A stretch of DNA of 64,000 bases from a virus. The notes beneath the pieces are model-generated. The model ran no database searches, was not told where the DNA came from, and was given only the letters and a program-made list of their open reading frames with translations. The translations under genes and the position numbers were made by a program. The stretch is taken from the IMG/VR virus record IMGVR_UViG_3300025108_000020, positions 1 through 64,000 of that record; one strand, given 5' to 3'. The number at the start of each line of letters is the position of its first letter. The first letter of the stretch is position 1. This document shows positions 1 to 10,500 of the stretch, piece after piece.

Positions 1-423
1 CTGAGAGACATTCTTAATAGCAAATGCATCCCAATAATCAGGACCATAAGCACACTCTTCTCTGACTTCCATCTTCTCACACTTAGGACAGAATCTCATA
101 TCTGTCTCCTCAATCAACTCACCTTGCGGTTGATATCCAGCCATTTGTGTGGATGGTTTCTTTTGAGCTAGAGGAGGAAGTTGTGCTCCAGATTTCTTTA
201 AGAAAGCATCCTTCTCATTAGGATTAGTTGTACTTTTCCCTTTATTATAAATCTTACTACCTCTCATAGCACCTTTGTGCCCTGGTCCAATAGTAAAACT
301 TCCCTCTGTAATTTTTACAGAGGAATCGTCAACTTTAGGGGCATCACAGTCTCCTGTAGTGAGAGGCTTTTTTTTCCTCCCTTCTGCTAGGAAGTTAGAA
401 ATATCTGAATATGATAGTGCCAT
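1..423 (-). CDS. Unknown protein with CxxC motif (3' end outside window)
   Basis: The frame opens with ATG at 421-423 and stays open for 141 codons to the window edge, so only the N-terminal part is seen. It begins MALSYSDISNFLAEGRKKK, continues with a hydrophilic Lys/Gly-rich stretch, and near the edge carries FCPKCEKM, a CxxC pair that could be half of a zinc-binding site. A late-type promoter (AATAAATA) lies 28 nt upstream. It follows gp16 and a small membrane protein, the place where T4 has gp17, but what is seen does not resemble a terminase ATPase. I do not recognise the family. Confidence 0.6.
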   Translation of the reverse strand, partial: MALSYSDISNFLAEGRKKKPLTTGDCDAPKVDDSSVKITEGSFTIGPGHKGAMRGSKIYNKGKSTTNPNEKDAFLKKSGAQLPPLAQKKPSTQMAGYQPQGELIEETDMRFCPKCEKMEVREECAYGPDYWDAFAIKNVSQ

Positions 424-450
424 ACCTAAAAGTTTAGAACCTTATCTAAC

Positions 451-458
451 TATTTATT
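451..458 (-). promoter_or_regulatory. T4-type late promoter
   Basis: The minus strand reads AATAAATA, one mismatch from the T4 late consensus TATAAATA, with its near edge 28 nt upstream of the ATG at 423. The same octamer and similar spacing occur before other late genes here. Confidence 0.6.
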
Positions 459-469
459 TAGTACTAGGA

Positions 470-907
470 TTATACAGTTGGTTTTACAGGTGGTTCACTA
501 TCTTTTGTAGTAAACTGAATTGGTGCCTGCTCAATACGAATAGTTTGTGAGGGTGCAGTTTGTGCTGCTTTCTCAATCAATCTTTCCATCTGTTCTTTGG
601 TGATACCACCACCACCATTACCACCACCTTCTCCTGCTTTCTTTGCTGCCTGAACACCAAAAGTAGCTAAAACTCCGGTGAAGACGCTGGCTATAAAAGT
701 GGGATCTAGTTTTTGTTCAGGAATTCCAAGTGCTGGTGGAAGTTTGATGTATGCCAGCGTGAGTATTCCGCCAGACCAAACAAGGATGCCGAGCCTAACA
801 AAAGTAGACAGAATAGCAAGCTGTTCTTCTTTGTCATCTGCTGCCTCTTTAATTTTACCTAAGAGACCTTTCTTTTTAGGTTCTTCTTTTTTGACTTCTT
901 CTGGCAT
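470..907 (-). CDS. Small membrane protein, two TM segments (holin-like?)
   Basis: This 145-aa protein has a charged Lys/Glu-rich N-terminus (about residues 1-28), two hydrophobic segments (about 30-55 and 68-92), a Gly-rich linker, and a hydrophilic tail rich in Gln and Thr. The layout fits a small inner-membrane protein; a holin role is possible but is inferred only from size and topology. It lies downstream of gp16 and a 67-aa gene and has its own late promoter 22 nt upstream of the ATG. It is not recognisable as a named T4 protein. An opposite-strand frame over the same DNA has no supporting signals. Confidence 0.7.
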   Translation of the reverse strand: MPEEVKKEEPKKKGLLGKIKEAADDKEEQLAILSTFVRLGILVWSGGILTLAYIKLPPALGIPEQKLDPTFIASVFTGVLATFGVQAAKKAGEGGGNGGGGITKEQMERLIEKAAQTAPSQTIRIEQAPIQFTTKDSEPPVKPTV

Positions 908-928
908 TGAAAGGAAGCATGGCTCTTC

Positions 929-936
929 TATTTATT
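929..936 (-). promoter_or_regulatory. T4-type late promoter
   Basis: AATAAATA on the minus strand, 22 nt upstream of the ATG at 907. It overlaps the 3' end of the upstream 67-aa gene, so the membrane-protein gene can be transcribed separately from the gp13-gp16 run. Confidence 0.65.
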
Positions 937-1135
937 TTTCAGAAAAGTTATATTCCATTAGCATAGCAAAATACTTATCTTTCATATCCATAAGAAATTG
1001 TTGCTCTTCTACTGGTCTTGCAGGAGACCCAGGCCACATCTTTAATGAATACTGTAAGTGAGAATACATGAACCGTATTTCATCGATCCCGATATTGACA
1101 CTGCAGTACCACTCTTCAGGATCTAACCCGTTCAT
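932..1135 (-). CDS. Conserved-type 67-aa protein downstream of gp16
   Basis: A 67-aa soluble protein starting MNGLDPEEWYCSVNIGID, rich in aromatic residues and Met. Its ATG overlaps the stop of gp16 by 4 nt (ATGA), implying translational coupling in the neck/terminase operon. No domain is recognised. Its position suggests a packaging or tail-completion accessory, but that is only an inference. Confidence 0.7.
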   Translation of the reverse strand: MNGLDPEEWYCSVNIGIDEIRFMYSHLQYSLKMWPGSPARPVEEQQFLMDMKDKYFAMLMEYNFSEK

Positions 1136-1536
1136 TTTTTCTTATTCATTTCTTTCAGCATTTTTTGTAACTCTGCAGTACTACCAACAAACATAGCGTT
1201 GTTTGTTACACTTGAAGGACCTTTTACTTCTTCCTTGACATCCTTAATATCTTTTTGCAGCTTCATTAATTTGTCAGTATTATCGGCAACATTCTTGAGT
1301 AACTGACCAGCAACTTCATATGCTCTAGGAGATTGTGTTTCCTCAGCAAGTTCCATCACACCATTCAATACTTCCTGACCCTTTTCAATCAAAGAATATA
1401 AATTAGCCCTGGTATAACTATAATCTTTATCAATATCATTCTGAGTTAAATGTTCCGGTTTTGGTTTTTTAATCGGAGTAACATCAATAGTTTCACTAGA
1501 TGTATTTAAAGATTCGTCTATTTTTTTGAAATCCAT
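1132..1536 (-). CDS. 16: Terminase small subunit, gp16-like
   Basis: 134 aa, against 164 aa for T4 gp16. The centre (about residues 37-105) is predicted helical, with regular Leu/Val/Lys spacing typical of the coiled-coil oligomerisation core of T4-like small terminases. The C-terminus is short and Lys-rich. Small terminases recognise DNA and regulate the gp17 packaging motor. Identity rests mainly on position: it directly follows gp15 in the T4 order 13-14-15-16 and overlaps it by 1 nt. Sequence similarity to T4 gp16 is not obvious by eye. The large subunit gp17 is not in the window. Confidence 0.75.
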   Translation of the reverse strand: MDFKKIDESLNTSSETIDVTPIKKPKPEHLTQNDIDKDYSYTRANLYSLIEKGQEVLNGVMELAEETQSPRAYEVAGQLLKNVADNTDKLMKLQKDIKDVKEEVKGPSSVTNNAMFVGSTAELQKMLKEMNKKK

Positions 1537-2336
1537 TATACATCCTCTTGTCTGGTGGGACTATAATTTTTACCGTCATCAAAATAAGTACTAGTTTCAT
1601 TAAACCCGAAATCATCTCCAGGTTCTGCAGTAATTGGATCTGGTTCAACAGTATATCTCATTTCACGCTTAGCCGTTTGTCTATTAGTATCAGAATAGTA
1701 ATCAACTTGTACCTTCCGAATCAGTCCATCAGTACTCTCAGCAATAGGACCGAAGAGATATGTCTTAGCGACAAAATTTAGAGTATATGTCAAGACTCTT
1801 CGCGAAGAGAAATCTCCCTCATATTCGTCTGAAAATGAAATATTTTCTAATACAATTGGAATATCTCTTTTTTCTCCAATTGAATTTATTAAATCTACCG
1901 TAATATTAAATGATGGTTGAAAGAATGGTAAAATTTGTTCTACAATTTGTAAAGCATCATCATTTAATTTTGTCATAATATTAAGTTCAAATCCAACATT
2001 ATACGGAACTGGTAGAAATACTTTCTTTACCCTATCTTTATCGTCAACTGCTTTAAATGTTTTTGTTACTGAAGTTTTTCTTGTCGGATCATAAGCTAGA
2101 CTAGTCATCTCAAAAGACATTCTTGGAAGAGTGATAGCAGTAGCCTTTGCTAACTCTTGCTGCTGTTCTATTTTTGCTAGAAATTTAGACCTAGGTCCAT
2201 ATGCTAATGGAACTTTAATATCACTAATAGTTTTCCCACTCTTATCTTCTTTTTGGATATGTACTTCATTGAATAGAGTTCCAAACGAAATCACCGTTTT
2301 GCGAAGGATCTCGTGATAAAAATAAGTGCCTAACAT
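1536..2336 (-). CDS. 15: Tail sheath stabiliser / tail terminator, gp15-like
   Basis: 266 aa, close to T4 gp15 (272 aa). The N-terminus MLGTYFYHEILRKTVISFGT followed by LFNEVHI is the recognisable gp15 opening in T4-like phages. gp15 forms the hexameric ring that caps the contracted-tail tube and sheath and joins the tail to the neck. The gene sits between gp14 and gp16 with 1-nt stop/start overlaps on both sides, as expected for a tightly coupled late operon. Confidence 0.92.
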   Translation of the reverse strand: MLGTYFYHEILRKTVISFGTLFNEVHIQKEDKSGKTISDIKVPLAYGPRSKFLAKIEQQQELAKATAITLPRMSFEMTSLAYDPTRKTSVTKTFKAVDDKDRVKKVFLPVPYNVGFELNIMTKLNDDALQIVEQILPFFQPSFNITVDLINSIGEKRDIPIVLENISFSDEYEGDFSSRRVLTYTLNFVAKTYLFGPIAESTDGLIRKVQVDYYSDTNRQTAKREMRYTVEPDPITAEPGDDFGFNETSTYFDDGKNYSPTRQEDV

Positions 2337-3766
2337 CAGAAAGTACCAAACGGATTAATTTCAGTGAAATCTAGGATACCTTCTGCCTCAACTTCAAACT
2401 CATCATTGAAAGTGGATTTGGTTGTCGTGTCAATTCCACTATGACTTAGAACTTGATACCTGGCTGAAGATGCTGTTCCTGTAATGAATTCACCAGGATA
2501 GAATATGCCATTATTTATTGAGATTTCTAACTTTCTATCATTCTCATTAAATTCTCTCACATATCCTTCAGTCCCAGACAGGGATCCAACCACTCTTTCG
2601 TTGAAGAAGAATGTACCAATTCCAAGAGAAAGTGGGTCTCCGATTGTAACAATAGGTGCTTCCTCATAACCAGAACCAGCGTTAGTCAAGAATATTCTAC
2701 TAATACTATCTCCATCAAGAAAAGAAATTGCAGTTGCTTGTACTTGACCTGCTTTTACACCGACTGTAGCACCTGATGTACCAATGCCAACATCAGAGGG
2801 GTGTTGAATTGTAATAATTGGAGCAGTTACATAATTTGTACCAAGATCTGTAATTCTAATTGATGTGATACCACTGTTTGTAAGAGATGCTGTTGCAGCT
2901 GCACCTACACCAGGACCACCAAATGTAAATGCTGGTGCCTCTGTATATGCAAATCCAGGGTTTTGTAGGACTACTTGATCAACAGAATACAAACCTGATC
3001 TTTCTGTGGTAAATGCGAATGCACCTGCCCTAGAGGAAGTAACACCAGCAGGAGAGGGCTCGATACTAACAGTGGGTGTGGAAGTATAACCATATCCATC
3101 ATCATTTAAGAAAATTTGTTGTAATGCACCTTGGCTGGCAAATGAGTCAACGGTAGCACTAGCTGTGGATCCAATACCTGCAAGAATAACTGTTGTTGTT
3201 TCTCCTTCTTGCATCACTCTTTCATCAACACTAATAACTCCAGTATCGACATAATCATCTTCGTAGCGATAAAGTTCGCATTGAAGTTCGTAAATATAAT
3301 TTTTACCTAACTGATAAAATGGATTCTCAAACTCTACATGCTTAATTTCAAATAACCTTTCACCTAATGGAAAAAATATTAAATCTCCTTCTTTAGGTCT
3401 TTCTCCAAAAACAATATCACTACCAGCGTTTTTTGCGTTGTGGGTTACTACAAAGGGAGCAATAAAATCTTCATACCTCTCCCTAGAAATCGTTAGCGTA
3501 ATTTCATTCTGCAGATTGATACCAAATTTTGTCATGATATCACTGCCCTTAGCATATCCCTCATAGTTATTGAGGTAAGCTTCTAAAATATATGCATCAT
3601 TAAACTTTGACGATTGTACTTCTCCAAGCACATCGTCAGTGACAATCATTTTTCTAGGAATATAATAACAATCAAGTCCAAACATTTTTAGATGTTCGTC
3701 TATTAACTCCTGAATGAGATTTTGCTCGTTAGGAGATCCTTGAAGAAAGAAGGGATTTAACGCCAT
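2336..3766 (-). CDS. 14: Neck protein gp14-like with inserted beta repeats
   Basis: 476 aa, nearly twice T4 gp14 (256 aa). The N-terminal 180 residues and the C-terminal end (EGILDFTEINPFG) look like gp14, a neck component that joins the filled head to the tail with gp13. Between about residues 190 and 440 is an insertion built from four GxGY-type repeats (near 223, 267, 307 and 362), each a Gly-rich turn followed by an aPxVxI strand. Similar units occur in the giant baseplate and fibre proteins of this window. The gene overlaps gp13 and gp15 by 1 nt. Confidence 0.9.
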   Translation of the reverse strand: MALNPFFLQGSPNEQNLIQELIDEHLKMFGLDCYYIPRKMIVTDDVLGEVQSSKFNDAYILEAYLNNYEGYAKGSDIMTKFGINLQNEITLTISRERYEDFIAPFVVTHNAKNAGSDIVFGERPKEGDLIFFPLGERLFEIKHVEFENPFYQLGKNYIYELQCELYRYEDDYVDTGVISVDERVMQEGETTTVILAGIGSTASATVDSFASQGALQQIFLNDDGYGYTSTPTVSIEPSPAGVTSSRAGAFAFTTERSGLYSVDQVVLQNPGFAYTEAPAFTFGGPGVGAAATASLTNSGITSIRITDLGTNYVTAPIITIQHPSDVGIGTSGATVGVKAGQVQATAISFLDGDSISRIFLTNAGSGYEEAPIVTIGDPLSLGIGTFFFNERVVGSLSGTEGYVREFNENDRKLEISINNGIFYPGEFITGTASSARYQVLSHSGIDTTTKSTFNDEFEVEAEGILDFTEINPFGTF

Positions 3767-4587
3767 TATCCAATAAGATCAAGAGGTGGGACTTCATATG
3801 TGGAGAGCATCCTATCTTCGATGCGTTGTAATTCCATTACACCATCCTCATAAATTTGTCTGCCATTCAGTTCAGTGCCTCCTGGAAGTTTAACTCCTTG
3901 AAACTTGATGAGGTTTTGACCCCACTGTTTTTTAACAAGAGATGTAAAATACTTTTTAAGGAAAGAATCATTATAAACACCTGCATAATTTGCAGGATCC
4001 ATAATTCTTTGGCAATCAATAATTATGTATGTTCCTTCCGTTACAGATCCCCAATCGACATCGAGATACAAACGATTATTTCTCTTATTATATCTAATCT
4101 GTTTATTTGTTGTCATTAAGAAATCAATATCTTCAAGATATGTTTTAGTCATCGCATAACTGAGAAGACCACTATATCCAAGATTGAAAGCTACATCATT
4201 TAAAAACAACTGATATTTGAAACTAAACATGTTGTTGGAGATGAAGCTAGAATCAAACAAAAGTACTTTCTCAATTCCAATAACTGAATCTGGGACAGTC
4301 AGATAATTTGTATTCTCCTCAAAGTCTCCAGATGTTGTAGTAGAAGTAGTGATACCAAGAGATTCGCTAGCACCCCTTGCTCGGCCTCTTTTGATGTCAT
4401 CTGCTGTGACCTTATACTTGAGATAAACTCTTTCTACGCCATCAAAATGACGCTCTTGAAATAATTGAAGAGCGTCATCTAAATTATCATCTACCTGCTC
4501 ATCAGCTACATTTATTTCTAAGACAGGATACCCAAGTTGTCTAAGAGCATAATCCTTGAGTTCCTGTCTAGTAGTTGGTTTTGCCAT
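3766..4587 (-). CDS. 13: Neck protein gp13-like
   Basis: 273 aa, against 309 aa for T4 gp13. The opening MAKPTTRQELKDYALRQLGY followed by EINVADEQVDDNLDDALQLF is the characteristic N-terminus of T4-like gp13. gp13 and gp14 form the neck that stabilises the packaged head and receives the tail. The gene follows the large fibre gene with a 1-nt overlap and precedes gp14, matching T4 order (wac-13-14-15-16). Confidence 0.93.
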   Translation of the reverse strand: MAKPTTRQELKDYALRQLGYPVLEINVADEQVDDNLDDALQLFQERHFDGVERVYLKYKVTADDIKRGRARGASESLGITTSTTTSGDFEENTNYLTVPDSVIGIEKVLLFDSSFISNNMFSFKYQLFLNDVAFNLGYSGLLSYAMTKTYLEDIDFLMTTNKQIRYNKRNNRLYLDVDWGSVTEGTYIIIDCQRIMDPANYAGVYNDSFLKKYFTSLVKKQWGQNLIKFQGVKLPGGTELNGRQIYEDGVMELQRIEDRMLSTYEVPPLDLIG

Positions 4588-7500
4588 CAGAATGTACCTC
4601 CATCAATGCTATTGGACCAAATTGGAATGTTGTTTTCATCCGTGGTTAGCATGTAATTGGAGGTTGTCAAGAACCCTACAGTACTAAGACCGCTAACCAA
4701 TCTTCCATCTGCTTCAAAGAATGCGACACCGTTAGGTCCGCTATATCCAATACCAGTTAATCCACCTTGATCTGATCTGTAATATAGACCGTCACGGAAT
4801 GTACCGTAACCGATTATGCTCAGATTGTCTTGGACAGTTACCTGACCAGCAGCAGAATCGAGAACAAGTTCTCCACTGTTAGTATTTATTTTTGTTGATG
4901 AAGAACCAGCGCCAATTGTAATGTCTGCGACTGTAGAAACTCCAGTAACTCTGAAGTTGTTAGTGGTGAGAATACCAGAGACATTAATGTTGATTGCTTC
5001 AACACCAGCAGAACTGGTTACAATTCCTGTAAGAATTGTTCCTTGATCTACAGTCAGAGTGGAGTGGATATTTGCATCAGTAGCAACATCGATTGTTCCA
5101 GTCTGAGTTACGCCACGAACGCTAGCACCAATTGCTAGTGTCTCAAGTTTAATACCATTATTGTAGTGTAGGGTAACACGACCATCAGCAGTAAAGTTAG
5201 CGAGAGTTTCGCCAGTATACTTCTGAAGTTCTATTTGGTTAGAACGGATTGCAAGTGTGCCAGTTCCTGAATCATCAATGTATGAGTTGTTACCATCATG
5301 ATAGATGGAGAGATCATCATCATCACCGAAGTGTAATTTGACATCATCCTTAAAGGATGCAATACCAGTGAATACTGCGTTTGTAACAGCGATACCAGTA
5401 AGTTTGGCATCAAATGCATCAAGAGATTCAGTATCAATTGTGGTAATCGTTGCAGCAGTACCGACAGTATCTGTTACAGCAAGACCAGTAATGTTGACAT
5501 CTTTAGCATCTAATGTCTCAATGTCAACCGTAGTGATGGTTGCGTAAGTACCGACCAGTGAAGTTACAACACCTGCAGTAATCTTTGCGTCAACTGCGTC
5601 AATGCTGAGATTGAAATCAACTCTTTCAGCAAATGTAGATACGCCAGTTACATCAAGTCTTTCAAACTTAGCGGTGTCTAGGACATCTAATCTTTGTCTA
5701 GGTGCGGCAGTGCCGATACCCAACTTCTGATTAGCGTCTAGACGCATACCCTCAACATTATCAGTATTGAATCTGATAGTGCCGTTAGCGCCAGAATCAT
5801 CCAGAGCGATAGAAGTATCGTTCTTCTGGAAGGAGTCAAGTTGGATAGTTGTCGCAGTTAAGATACCCAGGACATTGACATCACCAGTGATGTTGATATC
5901 ACCAGCACCAGCAGGGTCAATGTTGATATCACCTGAGGTAGATTCAATGTTGTTTCCAGAGATCTGGATGTTACCGAATGTACCGCTTGTAGGAGTAACA
6001 GTGCTGCTGTTAGTTCCGTCAGTAATTTGGAGAGAAGAAAGTGCTTGGAGGCTGGTTACCTGCTGTGAGAACGATACAGTGCCGTTTTCTTGATCAACGA
6101 AGAATGCGTCACCAACTCTGAAGTCGCCTCTTTGATCAATACTTACGAAAGATACATCACCGTTGTTCAGTTCAGTGACTTCGTTCGCCTGAATTGCCAG
6201 GTTAGGATCGTTTGTGAAGTCGCCACCAGAACCAACATGGTTGAAGTTCAGGGCAAACATTCTCAGACTTACGCCATCACCATCAGCGATGACACCCTTC
6301 TGACCATATTCAACAGCACATCCGACCGAACGCATGTCCGCACCGAACTCGCTGTAGTCAGCAAGGATAACCTTAGTTGCAGTTCCGATACCGCCACCCG
6401 ATTGAGTGATGCGGATATCTTGATTGCGGATTACATTGTCAGTAGTTGTGGTTACTCCACTTGCACCATTAAAGTCTAGTAAGAGAACAGTGTCCTTATC
6501 GCCAGTATGTGCAGCAGTAGGAGCAGTAAAGTTAGCGGTGTACTTGGCAACTCCTCTTTCAATTCTGAAGTCGTCAATCCAACCAGTGACATTTTGACTT
6601 GCGCCATCAAAATCAGCACCAATTACAATACCTTTAGACGCACCGTAGTCAGTTGTATCTGAGGTCTTGATGCCCCTCTGAGTACCGTCAACGAACAATC
6701 TAGTGTCTGTGCCGTCTCTAGCAAGTGCATAGTGCTTCCAGACGCCTGTAGCGATGCCTGCGCCAGATCCAGTGATAGCGGTGGTAGTACCAACCCGCAT
6801 GTCAACTTCACCAGCAGCCCGATATGCAATACTAATACCTTCAGCATCAGTGCCGTTATCTCTCAAGTCAAAGAGAGTTGCACTAGTTAAACCAGTTGTA
6901 TTTGCGTATGCCCAAAATTCAATCGTGAAGTCTATATTAGTGCCAAAGCCAATATCACCACTAGAAGGAACGCTGATAGAATCATTAGTTCCGTCAAGTG
7001 CTAGTGATGCACTACCAAACTTCTTGACAGTTGTGTCTAATTGAGCATCATCGTTAAATGTAACTGCCTTAGCAGTTCTAGCATTCAGAAGTTCAAACCC
7101 AGTTTGCTTACCAGTTACACCTATGTAAGTGCCATCATAAGAAGCAACAACAGCAGTCGCAACGCCAGTAGTTCCGTCAGTATCAAAGACTGTAATCGTG
7201 TTACCAACACCAACCGTAGTGATACCAGTCAGTCTTAATCTTGTCTCACCAGCAGAACTAATACCAAGAGATCCAGAAGTACCCTTAATTGCTTCAGCAG
7301 CAAAGTAAGAGAAACAGTTCAGGTACTCAGTGCGAGCACCGTTGGTCATAATCAGACCTTTACTGTTCGGTACAATGAAAGTAACTTCATTGAACAGGAA
7401 CGCAGCCTCAAGAGATCCTGATGCTACTTCAGAACCGTCGATGTATGCACCACCACCAGCGATGTAGGAGGAAGGTGCAGAATCAGCAGATCCATAACCG

Positions 7501-10500
7501 TATGGATCACTAGCAGAAGTATTGCTACCTTTGTTGAATACGGTTACGCGCTGAACATAAGGAGATCTGCTTGTGATCGCGATACCAGGAGCATACTTAA
7601 ACGCATAACCCTGATTGCCAGCAGTATCGAAATACATGTTAGCAATCGTGACATCCTCAACAACAGATCTGTCGTTCATCAAGAAGCAGTCCTTCTGCTT
7701 AGTAGCAACGGTAGGACAAATCTTGGTAGCACGGAGACCAGCACCCTTAACCGTTAATCCGGCAGGAACAATAAGTGGGAAGACTTCTTCATACTCACCA
7801 GCGGCGATATTCAATATATCGTTTACGCCGATATTGGAGATCTGAGACAGAGCGTATGCAATCGTTCTGTATGGTCTCTCTGGTGTTCTACCGCGAGATG
7901 CATCACCATCATCAACACCGTTGGTTGATACGAACCATGTGTCCAACTTAGCATTGATTGTGGCAATACCAATCTGTGCAGGTTCGCGCCAGGTGATTGT
8001 GCCATCTGGATTAGTACTCAGCATGTGCTGAGTGTTCAGACCAACAACACCAGTGGAGTCATACAGTGAGGTAATGAAACCAGCTTGCACGAATGCAGAG
8101 GTTGCAATACCAACTGAGACAGTTGCATTCAGAATGTCTGCAACTTCAAAGTCAACCGTAGTGATGGTTGCTGCAGTACCAACAATGTCAGTAACTGCTA
8201 ATCCAGTAATATTTGTTTGCTTCGCATCTAGGGTCTCAATATCGACCGTGGTGATCGTAGCGTAGGTGCCAACCAGCGAGGTTACAACACCAGCAGTGAT
8301 CTTAGCGTTAACGATATCGCCTTCTGTGGCATCAATCGTCGTGATAGTAGCAGCAGTACCGACAATATCGGTGACTGCCAATCCAGTAATATTTGTCTGT
8401 CTTGCATCGAGTACATCGATATCAGCAGTTGTGATTGTCGCATATGTACCGACTGTAGAATCAACAATCAGGTCATCAACACGAGCAACGCCATCGATAT
8501 AAATGTCTTTCCACTCTTTAGTGGCACTGCCAAGATCAAAGGTGTCATCATCGTCAGGAACGATGTCAGAGTCAACTTCACCAGTAAAGACGATGTTGTC
8601 TGTAGTAGAGTCACCAAGACCGATTGTGCCACCATTGAAGGTTACATTACCAGTAAAGGTTGTAGCTCCACCAACTCTGAGGTCACCAGTAATCTCAACA
8701 TCGCCAATGGTGGCAGCAGTGCCAACCAAACTTGTGATGATACCAGCAGTAATCTTAGCATTAACAATATCACCTTCTGTTGCATCAATCGTTGTGATTG
8801 TTGCAGCGGTGCCGACAATATCAGTGACGGCAAGACCAGTGATGTTTACATCCTTGGCATCAAGAGTTTCAATGTCAACTGTCGTGATAGTTGCATAAGT
8901 ACCAACCTGACTAGTAATAATACCAGCAGTGATCTTAGCATCGAGGATGTCAGCAGCATCAAGATGTGCTGTACCATCAATATAAATGTCCTTCCACTCT
9001 CTATCAGTAGTACCAATATCCAGAGTACCATCGGCACTAGGAATAAACTTGAGGTTAGATTCCCAACCCTCTCTTGCCTGATCGTATATGAATTCTTTGT
9101 CAGTTGATCCCTTAAGGATGATACCGCCGTTATCGGCTGTAGCATCAGCATGTCCACCAGTAGAACTGAATCCAAGTTCAATGTTCTTATCGGTAATCTG
9201 AACAACCGTACTCTGAACAAAACTTGTAGTTCCGTTGACTGTCAGATCACCAACAACAGTAAGAGCTCCACCAACACGAACATCGTCTTGGAAGTTAGCA
9301 TCTTGGAAGGTTACATATGTACCTGTCAGTGAGGTGATGATGCCTGTAGTAATCTTAGCGTCAAGTGCATCAAGATTAGCAAAATCACCAACGGTATATG
9401 TTAGACCATAACCAACAATAGATGTTACAACACCAGCAACAGTTTTGAGGGTGTTGATATCACCTTCATTAGAATCGAAGGTTGTGATCGTGGCATAGGT
9501 GCCAACCAGGGAGGTTACGACACCAGCGGTAATCTTCGCATTGACAATATCGCCTTCGGTAGCATCAATCGTCGTAATAGTAGCAGCAGTACCGACGATA
9601 TCAGTAATGATACCTGCAGTGATCTTAGCTGCCTCAATGTCTGCATTTACGAAATCTACATTCGTAATAGTTGCTGCAGTACCAACAGTGTCAGTAATAA
9701 TACCTGACTGAATCTTAGCATTGGTAATTGCAAAGTCAGTTGCTAAACCAGCAGTGACCTTGATATCCTCAACACCAATATCATTAGCATCAATTTGTGG
9801 AACAGATGTTACGCCAGCGATTACTGTGTTACCAGTGCCTTTGTCAACAATTACTACACCACCAACATCCAGCAACCCGAAGGGTCGTGTGGTTCCGATG
9901 CCGACATAACCAAGTTGGTTACCGTCGATCCAATTGATTGTAGAATTACCAATCGCAAGCTGATTGTCACTATCTCCGATAGCAACATTTCGCTCATAAC
10001 CGATAATTACATTACCACTACCAAGAGTATCGTTACCAGCAGAGTAACCAATAGCAATGTTTCTGCTACCGTCTACACTGAATAATGTATATGGACCAAT
10101 CGCAATGTTTTGTTTCTGCTGTCTAGTTCCTGTACCACCACCCAGGAAGCGACCATCCTTGCTGGTTACGCTACCTGTGAGAGTCTGGAAACCAAACGGC
10201 ATGGTGAATGTATCACCAACTTCGTAACCATCGCCAGGGGCCACGATTTCGATGTTAGTAATCAGACCAGTAGAACCAGTCTGCAATCTAACTAAAAGTC
10301 CAACACCAGATCCACTGGTTTCTGTTACATCTTCAGTCTGATCATAATCTGCAACAGCAGTTTGATCGCCAATACTTACGCTGAGAGATACCCCATCAAC
10401 AACAGGGAAAGTCTCACCATACATCGACTGGTTACCCAGAGCAATGTTCTCATCGTTGCCGGGAGAAGATAAGGCAAAACCTACCTTATCACCAATCATC

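Noticed and set aside
1-423. Assignment of the edge gene as gp17 large terminase
   Set aside because: No Walker motif is visible in the first 141 residues and the charge pattern is unlike a terminase.
275-1061. Plus-strand open frames over the first kilobase
   Set aside because: They lie antisense to minus-strand genes with late promoters and coupled starts, and their composition is not protein-like.
8130-9760. CRISPR-like array from repeated DNA
   Set aside because: The repeats are in one open frame, vary at third codon positions and lack regular spacers.
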